A stretch of 64,000 nt of DNA from CAZYTM01 sp964649725. Lineage in GTDB: Bacteria > Desulfobacterota > Desulfuromonadia > Geobacterales > Geobacteraceae. Location of the stretch: NCBI GenBank assembly GCA_964649725.1, contig CAZYTM010000001.1, positions 744,001 to 808,000 on the forward strand, written 5' to 3'. Of this stretch, positions 36,333 through 45,507 are shown one piece after another (within the stretch, counting starts at the first letter, position 1; each line of letters starts with the position of its first letter). The notes beneath the pieces were generated by a model. That model searched no databases. It worked only from the letters and a program-made list of their open reading frames with translations, and was not told where the DNA came from. The position numbers and the translations under genes are program-made.

Positions 36333-37748
36333 CTAGACTTTCTGTGGCAGCACTACGGTAAAGATGGTTCCTTGATTTTCCTCGCTGGTGACGAGGATTT
36401 CGCCGCCATGCTCCTTGATAATACGTTCTGTGATTGCAAGCCCAAGACCGATCCCTGCCTCCTTGGTGGTAAAGTATGGCTGGAAAATCTTGCTGATATC
36501 TTCGGCAGCTATACCTGTCCCCTGGTCGGCAAAGGTGAGATTAAAGTTGTTTTCTGCCGGGTCGAAAGATGCGCCAATTGTGACAGTCCCGCCATCAGGC
36601 ATTGCCTGTGCAGCATTGGTGATGAAATTGAACAGACAGTTGCGCAACAGTTCCGGGTCAGCGCACATTTTCGGCAGGTCTGGCTGAAGCCTGGTCGATA
36701 CGCAAATACGCTGTTCGTCCAGTTTGTCTTTCAGCAAAGGAAGGGCTTTATCCAATAACTCTTGAAAATCGAACCGGCCAAGACGAAGTTTGAGGGGGCG
36801 CCCATAATTCATGAAATTAAGCACCATGTAATTTGCTCTACGTACCTCTTCCTTGATCTTATCAATCAGGGTGTCCAGATCCCTCCGCTTATCCCCGCAG
36901 GTGGGAAGAATCTCGCCTTTCAGATGGTCGATGGCGAGACTGATATAGTTTAGGGGGTTGCGAATCTCATGGGCGATCCCAGAGGCAAGTTGCCCTACCT
37001 TGGAGAGGTGTTCTGCTTCGTAGAGTCGCTTTTCCAGATGTTCTCGTTCGCGTAATTTGGCAACCATCTCATTGAAGCTTTCCGCCAGTTCTCCTATCTC
37101 GTCCCTGCTCTCAACCGGAAAGGTTACTGACAGGTCACCGGCAGAGACTTTTTTAACCTCTGTGGCAAGGCGGTTTATCGGCCCGGTGTAGCGGCGGGCC
37201 AGGAAGATGGTAAGGATAATCCCGAGCATGAATACCATGCATGTGACCATCAACCGGCGCATGAAGTTAGCGTGCTGAATTTCGCGAATGTTGTCGAGGA
37301 GAAGATTGACCTGGACATAGCCCAACTGTTCATCGCCGACGATGACCGGTACGACCAGGTCATAGGGGCGCAAAGACCCTGTGGCAACAGCACCACGGCC
37401 GCGGGTTGCTTTAAGCCCTTTGTCCATCTTTTTCATATCACGTTTCTTGCCGACCTGCTCCGGATCGGAAGAGTCGATGATCTCCCCTTCATTATTGATG
37501 ATGTTGATCTCGTTGATCCCCTTATTGCGGGCTTCCTTCAGATAATCGCTAAGTCTGGATGTCACCACCTCGGTCTCGGAGGTGAGATCCTCAACACTTA
37601 TCTGGATCGCCTTTGACACTTCGGTAGAGCTTTCCTGGATCTCTCGCACCAGATCATTCTGACTGTACTGGTTCATGATGAACAGTGTCAGAATGGCGAT
37701 AATTAGTAGGGAAAGCATGATTATCACCAGTTTGGCGTTAAGATTCAT
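36333..37748 (-). CDS. Membrane sensor histidine kinase, partner of the NtrC-type regulator
   Basis: 471 residues. Transmembrane helix 1 about 7-27, extracytoplasmic sensor about 30-160 (a single Cache/PAS-like fold is likely, with INIINNEGEIIDSS), helix 2 about 165-184, HAMP to about 235. The phospho-acceptor is H260 in SGIAHEIRNPLNYIS, the group typical of NtrB/ZraS/AtoS kinases. ATPase boxes FNFITNAAQAMPDGG, FADQGTGI and GIGLGLAI are intact. It is the first gene of the pair and is transcribed divergently from hypA. Signal unknown. Confidence 0.92.
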   Translation of the reverse strand: MNLNAKLVIIMLSLLIIAILTLFIMNQYSQNDLVREIQESSTEVSKAIQISVEDLTSETEVVTSRLSDYLKEARNKGINEINIINNEGEIIDSSDPEQVGKKRDMKKMDKGLKATRGRGAVATGSLRPYDLVVPVIVGDEQLGYVQVNLLLDNIREIQHANFMRRLMVTCMVFMLGIILTIFLARRYTGPINRLATEVKKVSAGDLSVTFPVESRDEIGELAESFNEMVAKLREREHLEKRLYEAEHLSKVGQLASGIAHEIRNPLNYISLAIDHLKGEILPTCGDKRRDLDTLIDKIKEEVRRANYMVLNFMNYGRPLKLRLGRFDFQELLDKALPLLKDKLDEQRICVSTRLQPDLPKMCADPELLRNCLFNFITNAAQAMPDGGTVTIGASFDPAENNFNLTFADQGTGIAAEDISKIFQPYFTTKEAGIGLGLAITERIIKEHGGEILVTSEENQGTIFTVVLPQKV

Positions 37749-37887
37749 GGCAGCTGTTCTTTCTTTAATTTATGGCAAATTCGCGTAATTATACCTTACT
37801 GCTGCAGATGAAACAAGGGCTGATGTCTGGCTCTTTTTACTGTTAAGGGATTCAGCTTCATTTCCGCGAGATTATCTGCTACTATTT

Positions 37888-37893
37888 TATAAT
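37888..37893 (+). promoter_or_regulatory. Candidate -10 element upstream of hypA
   Basis: A perfect TATAAT 26 bases before the hypA ATG in the 171-base divergent gap between the sensor kinase and hypA. No convincing -35 lies 16-18 bases upstream, so it may need an activator or be chance in an AT-rich stretch. Confidence 0.25.
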
Positions 37894-37919
37894 ATTGTAA
37901 GTGAAGGGTGGATGAGTAG

Positions 37920-38252
37920 ATGCATGAGATGTCCATTACACAAAATATGGTAGATTTGTGTGAGGAAAAGGCTGGTGGCCGGCGGGTAGTTGAAGTAACG
38001 GTGGAGATCGGCGAGCTTTCCGGGGTTGTACCGGAATCGGTAGAGTTCTGTTTTGCGGCCTGCACCAAGAAGACCACGCTGGAGGGGGCTAGGCTTATTA
38101 TCGAACGTATACCTGCATATGGCCGCTGCGAGGCATGTGGAACTGACTATCGCCTGCAGGCCCACTTCGATCCCTGTCCTGGCTGTGGTGGTTATCGGGT
38201 TGTCGTCAACTCGGGGGAAGAGCTACGCGTCAAAGAACTGGAGGTTTCCTGA
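37920..38252 (+). CDS. hypA: Hydrogenase nickel incorporation protein HypA
   Basis: 110 residues. The N-terminal MHEMSI carries the nickel-binding His2, and the zinc site is CEACG and CPGCG (two CxxC). It delivers Ni2+, with HypB, to the large subunit of [NiFe]-hydrogenases. It begins a maturation cluster hypA-B-F-C-D-E that spans about 6 kb. No hydrogenase structural genes are in the window. Confidence 0.96.
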   Translation: MHEMSITQNMVDLCEEKAGGRRVVEVTVEIGELSGVVPESVEFCFAACTKKTTLEGARLIIERIPAYGRCEACGTDYRLQAHFDPCPGCGGYRVVVNSGEELRVKELEVS

Positions 38253-38254
38253 GG

Positions 38255-39034
38255 ATGTGTATTACTTGTGGATGTTCGCCAGTTAATGCCAAACACGATG
38301 CAATGCACCAACACCACCATAATCATGGCCAGGAAATCTTTCCCTCTGACAGTACAGAGCTTCTGCAGGGGAGGCAGAAGATCGTAGTAGAAGAAGATAT
38401 CCTGACTGTTAACAATATAATTGCTGCTGATAACAGGCGGCTATTTACTGCTACGAAAGTGCTCGCCCTCAATATGGTCAGCTCGCCAGGCTCGGGTAAG
38501 ACTTCTATCCTGGTAAAGACCCTGACGGATCTGGCAGGTAAATGCAGTCCTGCAGTCATTGAAGGTGATCAGCAAACCGATCGGGATGCGGAACGGATCG
38601 CCGCAACCGGTGTGCCGGTACGTCAGGTCAATACCGGTGCTGGTTGCCATCTGGACGCACATATGGTCTGTCATGCTTTAGAAGAATTTGACTTGGAGCA
38701 ACTCGATCTGCTGCTTATCGAAAATGTTGGTAATCTGGTCTGCCCCGCATCGTTCGATTTGGGCGAAGCGGATAAGGTAGTAGTCCTCTCTGTGACCGAG
38801 GGGGAGGACAAGCCATTAAAATATCCGCAGATGTTTCGAGCAGCTGGGTTAATGCTGCTGAACAAGATCGACCTGCTTCCCCACCTCAACTTTAACATGG
38901 CTGAATGTATAGAGATGGCCCGGAGAGTCAATCCGGACATTACCATTATTCAGCTCTCGGCCCTGACCGGTGCCGGGATGGAAGAGTGGTACAACTGGCT
39001 GCAGCAGCGGCTGAAAATGGTAAGGAACGGCTAG
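38255..39034 (+). CDS. hypB: Hydrogenase nickel incorporation GTPase HypB
   Basis: 259 residues, SIMIBI-class GTPase. N-terminal MCITCGCSP is the high-affinity metal motif (CxxCGC), followed by a short His-rich stretch (HQHHHNHGQ, about 24-32) that may store nickel but is far shorter than in Bradyrhizobium. The P-loop is SSPGSGKTS and the switch segment EGDQQTDRDAERI. It drives nickel transfer from HypA. The gene starts 2 bases after the hypA stop. Confidence 0.96.
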   Translation: MCITCGCSPVNAKHDAMHQHHHNHGQEIFPSDSTELLQGRQKIVVEEDILTVNNIIAADNRRLFTATKVLALNMVSSPGSGKTSILVKTLTDLAGKCSPAVIEGDQQTDRDAERIAATGVPVRQVNTGAGCHLDAHMVCHALEEFDLEQLDLLLIENVGNLVCPASFDLGEADKVVVLSVTEGEDKPLKYPQMFRAAGLMLLNKIDLLPHLNFNMAECIEMARRVNPDITIIQLSALTGAGMEEWYNWLQQRLKMVRNG

Positions 39035-39064
39035 CGAGTAATTCTGCCGCCGCGTGACCGAGAT

Positions 39065-41350
39065 ATGGCTGAGATCCAGAGGCTGAGATTCGCCATCGAA
39101 GGGGTTGTCCAGGGGGTCGGGTTTCGCCCCTTTGTCTACCGGCTCGCTATTGTCAACCGGCTTGGCGGCTGGGTGCAGAATACCCCGACAGGAATACTTC
39201 TGGAGGTGGAGGGGGAAACGGCCAGTCTGCAACGTTTTCGCAGCGCCCTGGAGGAGGAGACCCCCCCTCTGGCAGTCATCACTTCAATTTCCTGTGCCTC
39301 CATTCTTGCCGAAGGGGACATGACTTTTGTCATCCGTCCAAGTAGTGGAGGTGAAGCCAGGGCTCTTGTCGCCCCAGATGGTGATGTCTGCACCGACTGT
39401 TTGATCGAACTCTTTAACCCAGCTGACAGGCGTTACCTCTATCCCTTTATCAACTGCACCAACTGTGGTCCACGCTACTCCATCATTACCGGGATCCCCT
39501 ACGATCGGCCTGCAACCACCATGGCTCCATTCCAACTCTGTCCTGTCTGCCAGGCTGAGTATGACGACCCATTAAACCGGCGCTTCCATGCACAACCCAA
39601 CGCTTGTTCAGAGTGCGGGCCGCAGTTAGTGCTGCTTGATCCCGCTGGTGAATTGCTCCCCGGTGAGCCGCTGACCGAAGCCATTCGCCTGCTCAAAGAG
39701 GGGGGAATTATCGCTGTCAAGGGGACCGGAGGCTATCACTTGGCCGTGGATGCCTGCAACGAAAAGGCCGTGGCCGAGTTACGCAGCCGCAAAAAGCGGG
39801 ATGAAAAACCGTTTGCCATAATGGTTGCCGACCTTGCAGCGGTGGACCAATTTGCTTTGGCGGATAAGACAGAGAGACGGTTGCTGAATAGTGCAGAGCG
39901 ACCAATTGTAATACTTAAAAAAAGGGGGGGAGATGAGATTGCCCCGTCAGTCTCCCCTGCTAATGACTATTTTGGTATCATGCTTCCAACTACACCGCTG
40001 CAGTATCTTCTGCTGAGGGGCAACTTTCCTGTACTGGTCATGACCAGTGGTAACCTGAGCGATGAACCTGTAGCCTATCGCGATGATGAGGCACGGCAGC
40101 GCCTGGCTGATATCGCTGATGCATTTCTGAGCCATAACCGGGAGATTCATTGCCATAGCGATGATTCAGTGTTGCGGGTCTTCCAACATGGGCCATTGGT
40201 ACTCCGCCGAGCGCGTGGCTATGTCCCCCGTGTCATCGCAATCCCCGCTCTATCGAGAAAGGTGTTGGCGGTCGGTGCAGAGTTGAAAGGTACCATCTGT
40301 CTAACACGTGGTTCGCAGGCCTTTTTGAGTCAGCATCTGGGTGACTTGAAAAACAGTTTAACTATGAATGTTCTGGCTGAAACCGTATCACATTTATCTA
40401 GCGTCCTGCAGATTGAACCGGAACTCGTTGCCCATGACCTTCACCCCGATTATCTTTCGACTGGCTATGCCGAAGCCTTTGCTGGCGGCCTGCCAAGGCT
40501 GGCGGTACAGCATCACCATGCCCATATGGCCTCCTGCATGGCGGAAAACAGCCTTTCGGGAGAGACTATCGGTGTAATATTCGATGGTGCCGGATATGGC
40601 CCCGACGCAACCGTATGGGGCGGGGAATTCCTGCTTGGCAACTACGGTAGTTTCATTCGCGCCGGTCATATCTTCCAGGTCCCCTTGCCTGGTGGCGACG
40701 CAGCAGCACGGGAACCTTACCGGATGGCCCTGGCCTGGCTCCACTCCGTATATGGGGACTGGCTCTTCAGCCATCGCCTCAGCTGTTGTGCCGAAGTTGC
40801 CGAAGCAGACCAACCACTTTTCCTGCAGATGCTGGAGAGCGGCCTGAATTCTCCGTCAACCTCAAGTTGTGGTCGACTCTTCGATGCAGTGGCATCCCTA
40901 CTCGATTGCCGGCAGCGGATTACTTACGAAGGGCAGGCGGCCATGGAGTTGGAGTCTCTGGCCGAGAGTGCCGGGCCAAGTGGCAGCTATCCTTATATGG
41001 TGAAGAGTTCGGCAGAAGGCTCACAACTCGATTTTCGCCTGACGATAGAGGCTATCATTGAGGATATTGCTGCCGGTGAAGATAAAAAGAGTATGGCCAG
41101 GCGGTTCCATACCACCATTGCTGTTGCGAGTGCAGATGTCTGCGACAAGATAAGGCGGGCCAAAGGGGTGTCGCAGGTGGTTTTGTCAGGCGGGGTCTTC
41201 CAGAACCGGCTGTTGTCCGAAGAGTTGCAGGAGATATTGACGCAAAGAGGTTTCCAGGTATATACCCACCGTCTGGTACCGCCGAATGATGGTGGGATTG
41301 CCCTGGGACAGGCTGTGATAGCAGGGCATAGTGCCGTCCCTTATGCGTAA
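39065..41350 (+). CDS. hypF: Carbamoyltransferase HypF
   Basis: 761 residues. N-terminal acylphosphatase domain (VQGVGFRPFVYRLA, about 15-28), two zinc fingers of C-x2-C-x18-C-x2-C form, a YrdC/Sua5-like domain (about 200-380) and a Kae1-like carbamoyltransferase domain ending near 750 (HHHAHMAS, VLSGGVFQNR). It makes the thiocarboxamide on HypE from carbamoyl phosphate and ATP for cyanide-ligand synthesis. All four modules look intact. The ribosome-binding site is weak. Confidence 0.96.
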   Translation: MAEIQRLRFAIEGVVQGVGFRPFVYRLAIVNRLGGWVQNTPTGILLEVEGETASLQRFRSALEEETPPLAVITSISCASILAEGDMTFVIRPSSGGEARALVAPDGDVCTDCLIELFNPADRRYLYPFINCTNCGPRYSIITGIPYDRPATTMAPFQLCPVCQAEYDDPLNRRFHAQPNACSECGPQLVLLDPAGELLPGEPLTEAIRLLKEGGIIAVKGTGGYHLAVDACNEKAVAELRSRKKRDEKPFAIMVADLAAVDQFALADKTERRLLNSAERPIVILKKRGGDEIAPSVSPANDYFGIMLPTTPLQYLLLRGNFPVLVMTSGNLSDEPVAYRDDEARQRLADIADAFLSHNREIHCHSDDSVLRVFQHGPLVLRRARGYVPRVIAIPALSRKVLAVGAELKGTICLTRGSQAFLSQHLGDLKNSLTMNVLAETVSHLSSVLQIEPELVAHDLHPDYLSTGYAEAFAGGLPRLAVQHHHAHMASCMAENSLSGETIGVIFDGAGYGPDATVWGGEFLLGNYGSFIRAGHIFQVPLPGGDAAAREPYRMALAWLHSVYGDWLFSHRLSCCAEVAEADQPLFLQMLESGLNSPSTSSCGRLFDAVASLLDCRQRITYEGQAAMELESLAESAGPSGSYPYMVKSSAEGSQLDFRLTIEAIIEDIAAGEDKKSMARRFHTTIAVASADVCDKIRRAKGVSQVVLSGGVFQNRLLSEELQEILTQRGFQVYTHRLVPPNDGGIALGQAVIAGHSAVPYA

Positions 41351-41464
41351 CTTGCGCGTTGCTAATAGGGACGTATATGCCTCGAAAAATTCACGGTTTA
41401 TATAACAGTATATTTAAGCATTAAACTGTAGTGGATATAGTGGATAGAACAAGGAGATTCAGTT

Positions 41465-41695
41465 ATGTGTGTTGCTGTCCCTATGCGTATCATCAGCATC
41501 GATGGTGAAGATGCAATAGCCGAGATAGACGGGGTACAGAGGCGGGCGAGTCTGATGTTGCTGGGTGAAGATATCCGGTTGGGGGACTTCATTATTGTCC
41601 ATGCCGGCTTTGCTATCTCCAGGCTCGATGAAGAGGAGGCAGAGGCGACGCTGGCGATGATGCGCGAGATCATATCCCTTGAGGTCAGCCAGTGA
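41465..41695 (+). CDS. hypC: Hydrogenase assembly chaperone HypC
   Basis: 76 residues, beginning MCVAVPMRI with the essential Cys2 that holds the Fe(CN)2CO precursor together with HypD. AAGGAG lies 8 bases upstream. The stop overlaps the hypD start by 4 bases, which suggests coupled translation of these physical partners. A 114-base gap separates it from hypF. Confidence 0.95.
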   Translation: MCVAVPMRIISIDGEDAIAEIDGVQRRASLMLLGEDIRLGDFIIVHAGFAISRLDEEEAEATLAMMREIISLEVSQ

Positions 41696-42783
41696 ATTAC
41701 CAGGATGAATTTCGCGACAGTGCGATAGTGCTAGTCTTAGCCGAACGGATCAAAGAATTGACGGCAGCAGTAGAAAAGCCGATGACCTTTATGGAGGTCT
41801 GTGGCACCCACACCATGGCGATATACCAATATGGGATTCGCGCGCTCCTGCCGGAAACGGTCCGGCTGATTTCCGGCCCAGGCTGTCCGGTCTGTGTCAC
41901 CCCGAACGGCTACCTGGACAGGGCTATAGCGCTAGCCCGTCTACCAGGGGCTATCATCGCCACGTTCGGTGATATGTTACGAGTCCCGGGTTCATCCACC
42001 TCGCTGATGGAAGAGCGGGCGCGGGGCGGGGATATCCGGGTCGTATATTCCCCCCTTGATGCCGTTGCTTTGGCAGCAAGCCACCCACAGCAGCAAGTGA
42101 TATTTCTCGGGGTAGGTTTTGAGACAACTGCGCCTGCTATTGCCGGGAGCATCCTGACAGCCGAACAGCAGGGGGTAAGAAATTATTTTGTTCTGACTTC
42201 GCACAAGACGATCCCGCTACCGATGCAGATTCTTGCTGCTGATCCGGAGTTGGCCATAGATGGTTTTATCTGCCCGGCCCACGTAAGTGCTGTTATCGGC
42301 GCAAACCCCTATCAGAGGCTGGCGGAAGAGGGGCAAACCCCCTGTGTGGTGACCGGTTTCGAGCCGGCTGATGTCTTGCAAGGAGTGGAGATGCTGGCAC
42401 GACAGGTAGTAGCCGGGGTCAGCAGGGTGGAGATCCAGTACAGCCGGGTAGTAAAGTGGGAAGGGAATGCCAGGGCAAAAGCGGTCATGGCTCAGGTATT
42501 TACACCATGTGATGCAGAGTGGCGGGGGATCGGCCTGATACCTGGCAGCGGCCTGCGTATTGCCGATCGATATGCCCGATTTGATGCCGAGCAGGTCATA
42601 CCGGTAGCTGTTGAAATGTTGCAGGAGCATCAGGGGTGTCGTTGTGGCGACATCCTCAAGGGTAAGTTGAGCCCCTTTGCCTGTCCTCTCTTTGCTACGG
42701 TCTGTAGCCCTGAGTCGCCGGTCGGAGCCTGTATGGTGTCGAGTGAAGGGACCTGCGCTGCGGCCTACAAATATGGCCGATAG
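41692..42783 (+). CDS. hypD: Hydrogenase formation protein HypD
   Basis: 363 residues. Catalytic and [4Fe-4S] cysteines are visible in EVCGTHTMAI, GPGCPVCVTP, and the C-terminal group CRCGDIL, FACPLF and GACMVSSEGTCAA. HypD, with HypC, is the scaffold for building the Fe(CN)2CO unit. The GTG start overlaps hypC. Full length. Confidence 0.96.
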   Translation: MNYQDEFRDSAIVLVLAERIKELTAAVEKPMTFMEVCGTHTMAIYQYGIRALLPETVRLISGPGCPVCVTPNGYLDRAIALARLPGAIIATFGDMLRVPGSSTSLMEERARGGDIRVVYSPLDAVALAASHPQQQVIFLGVGFETTAPAIAGSILTAEQQGVRNYFVLTSHKTIPLPMQILAADPELAIDGFICPAHVSAVIGANPYQRLAEEGQTPCVVTGFEPADVLQGVEMLARQVVAGVSRVEIQYSRVVKWEGNARAKAVMAQVFTPCDAEWRGIGLIPGSGLRIADRYARFDAEQVIPVAVEMLQEHQGCRCGDILKGKLSPFACPLFATVCSPESPVGACMVSSEGTCAAAYKYGR

Positions 42784-42865
42784 AGGGAGAAATGCGTCCT
42801 GCACTTGCGCAATATCTTTATCCAATAAGTAATGATCCAAATGGAACTGCATAATAAGGAAATAC

Positions 42866-43876
42866 ATGGACAAAGACCTGATCTTATTGGGGCATGGCAG
42901 TGGTGGTAAGCTTTCGCATCAACTGCTCAATGATCTCATCATCCCGACCCTCTCCGTGGTGACTGCCGCGGAGCAGAATGATGCCGCCATTTTGTCGATG
43001 GCCGGTAAAAGGCTGGCTTTTACCACTGACTCTTACGTGGTCGACCCGCTCTTCTTCCCAGGGGGCAATATCGGCTCTCTGGCTGTGAACGGTACAGTTA
43101 ACGATCTTGCGATGATGGGGGCGAGCCCTCTTTATTTGAGCGTCGGTTTGATAATCGAGGAGGGTTTCAGCCGACAGCAACTGGCCAACATTCTGGCAGC
43201 ACTGCGAGCTGCAGCAGATCAGGCCGGGATTGCCATTGTTACCGGTGACACCAAGGTCGTGCCAAGAGGCAAGGCAGATCGACTTTTTATCAATACCTCC
43301 GGTGTAGGTATACTGGAGCATGATTTTACCATCACCGGCAGCAGGGCTGAGGTGGGGGACAAGATCATTATTAGCGGCACTATCGGTGACCATGGAATTG
43401 CTGTCATGGCTGCCCGCGAGGGGCTCTCTCTGACAACTTCTATCGAGAGTGACTCTGCCCCGCTCAATGGCCTGGTGGCGGAGATGCTGCAGGAAGGGGG
43501 AGCGCTCCATGTGCTGCGGGATCCTACCAGGGGTGGAGTTGCCACTACAATACGGGAGATTGCCAATCAGTCTGAGGTGACCATCACCCTGCAGGAGAGG
43601 GCACTCCCCTTGAAAAACGGGGTCAAGGGGGTATGTGCCATTCTTGGGCTGGATCCGCTATATGTGGCCAATGAGGGGAAGTTGCTGGCTTTTGTGGCGC
43701 CTGACCGGGCAGCAGCAATGCTCAATATAGTACGGCAACATCCTCTTGGCAGGGAGGCTGCTGTTATAGGTTCAGTGACAGCTTCCGGAAGCGGCCGGGT
43801 AGAGCTGGAAACAGTTGTGGGTGGCATGCGCGCAGTGGAGATGCTGACCGGAGAACAGCTACCACGGATATGTTGA
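42866..43876 (+). CDS. hypE: Hydrogenase expression/formation protein HypE
   Basis: 336 residues, PurM-like ATPase that dehydrates the C-terminal thiocarboxamide to thiocyanate. The C terminus PRIC carries the required terminal cysteine, and GHGSGGKLSHQLLNDLI is the N-terminal signature. TAAGGA precedes the ATG. It lies 82 bases after hypD and closes the set; glgA follows on the same strand 95 bases later. Confidence 0.96.
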   Translation: MDKDLILLGHGSGGKLSHQLLNDLIIPTLSVVTAAEQNDAAILSMAGKRLAFTTDSYVVDPLFFPGGNIGSLAVNGTVNDLAMMGASPLYLSVGLIIEEGFSRQQLANILAALRAAADQAGIAIVTGDTKVVPRGKADRLFINTSGVGILEHDFTITGSRAEVGDKIIISGTIGDHGIAVMAAREGLSLTTSIESDSAPLNGLVAEMLQEGGALHVLRDPTRGGVATTIREIANQSEVTITLQERALPLKNGVKGVCAILGLDPLYVANEGKLLAFVAPDRAAAMLNIVRQHPLGREAAVIGSVTASGSGRVELETVVGGMRAVEMLTGEQLPRIC

Positions 43877-43971
43877 GTGACTTCAGATTGCCAGATGTTC
43901 AAGTCGGGTTGCCTGATAAAATTTTCCATGCTACTTTACAACTTTGATCTTCTTCCTGTGATGAGGTACAA

Positions 43972-45456
43972 ATGGCCCTGAAAATTCTCATGGCCGCTTC
44001 CGAGGCGGTGCCGTTTGCCAAGGAGGGAGGGCTTGCCGATGTGGTCGGTGCGCTCCCCAAATATCTGGCAGCACGTGGCCACGATATTCGGGTGGTGATG
44101 CCTCGTTACTACCGCATCGACCTGGAGAGATACGACCTAAGGCCTCTTCCAGGGGTGCTGGTGGTGCCGATGGGGATTATCGGCAAGATTTATTGTGGCG
44201 TATATGAGGGTAAGCTCCCCGGCTCCGAGGTACCGGTCTACTTTCTTGAACACGATGGATTTTTCGGTCGTGCTGGCGGGCTCTATGAGCAGGAAAACGA
44301 GAGCTACCTGGACAACGACAACCGCTTCATCTTCCTCTCCAGGGCCAGTCTGGAACTGTGCAAGATGCTTGATTTCCGGCCTGACCTGGTCCATGCCCAT
44401 GACTGGCATACTGCTGCCATTCCGCTATTTCTCAACACCATCTATCGCCATGACCACTACGTTGGCCAGGCAGCATCGCTCCTCACAATACATAACATGC
44501 AACATCAGGGGAGCTTTTACGAAGGGGCCATGGATGTCCTCGGGGTGGGATGGGAACATTTCACCTTTCTTGGGCTGGAAAAGGATAACCAGGTCAATCT
44601 CCTCAAGGGGGGTATCTATCATGCCACACTTCTCAATACAGTGAGTGAAGGGTATGCCCGGGAGATGCAGACACCTCTTTTTGGCTGGGGTCTGGAGGGG
44701 GTAGTACGGGAGCGGGCTGCTGATCTTTATGGGATTCTGAACGGCGTCGATTATGCTGAGTGGAATCCGGAGAGTGACCATTATCTGCCGGCTAACTATT
44801 CTGCTGCCGAGCTTGCTGGCAAGGAGCTCTGCAAAAAAGGGTTGCAACAGGCGATGGGGTTGCCGGAGCGTGACGTGCCGCTTATCGGCATGGTATCCAG
44901 GCTTGTCAAACAGAAAGGGATCGATCTTCTGGCTGCGGCCATCCCCCGTATCCTCTCCTTAGATTTGCAATGTGTCCTGCTCGGCGCCGGCGAGCCCTGG
45001 GCTCACTTCTATTTCGGTGATCTCCAGGCTGCCCATTCAGAGCGTTTTCGCTGTTATATCGGATATAGTGAGCCGCTAGCCCACCAGATCGAGGCGGGTG
45101 CCGATTTCTTTCTGATGCCCTCGGCATTCGAGCCGTGTGGTCTGAACCAGATGTATTCGCTTCGCTATGGTACCCTACCCATTGTCCGAGCTACCGGTGG
45201 CCTCGATGATAGTGTTGAGAATTTCGATGAAGCGCAGCAGTCCGGCACCGGTTTCAAGTTCTCTGCCTTGACTCCTGGTGCCCTGTTTGACACGGTCGGC
45301 TGGGCGGTCCATACCTGGTATAACAACAGGGAGGCGATGCGAAAACTTATACACAATGCAATGGCGCAGCGGTTCACCTGGGAGCAGGCGGCGCAGAAGT
45401 ATGAAGAACTTTATTGCCGGGCCATCCAAAAACGACACGGCAAGATAATTGAATAA
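43972..45456 (+). CDS. glgA: Glycogen synthase (ADP-glucose type)
   Basis: 494 residues, GT5 family, extending alpha-1,4-glucan from ADP-glucose. The ADP-glucose-binding KEGGLADVVGALP starts near residue 16, and the C-terminal GT-B part holds the E-x7-E region at FEPCGLNQMYSLRYGT followed by RATGGLDD. GAGGT lies 5 bases before the ATG. It follows hypE closely on the same strand but functional linkage is unlikely. Confidence 0.95.
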   Translation: MALKILMAASEAVPFAKEGGLADVVGALPKYLAARGHDIRVVMPRYYRIDLERYDLRPLPGVLVVPMGIIGKIYCGVYEGKLPGSEVPVYFLEHDGFFGRAGGLYEQENESYLDNDNRFIFLSRASLELCKMLDFRPDLVHAHDWHTAAIPLFLNTIYRHDHYVGQAASLLTIHNMQHQGSFYEGAMDVLGVGWEHFTFLGLEKDNQVNLLKGGIYHATLLNTVSEGYAREMQTPLFGWGLEGVVRERAADLYGILNGVDYAEWNPESDHYLPANYSAAELAGKELCKKGLQQAMGLPERDVPLIGMVSRLVKQKGIDLLAAAIPRILSLDLQCVLLGAGEPWAHFYFGDLQAAHSERFRCYIGYSEPLAHQIEAGADFFLMPSAFEPCGLNQMYSLRYGTLPIVRATGGLDDSVENFDEAQQSGTGFKFSALTPGALFDTVGWAVHTWYNNREAMRKLIHNAMAQRFTWEQAAQKYEELYCRAIQKRHGKIIE

Positions 45457-45507
45457 TGCCGGTATGATTATTCTGTAATTAATAGCTCTCTTCTGAGGAA
45501 TGTGTTA

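Noticed and set aside
42217..43510. Open frames of 218 and 208 codons on the minus strand opposite hypD and hypE
   Set aside because: They overlap confident hyp genes and show no family motif or ribosome-binding site.
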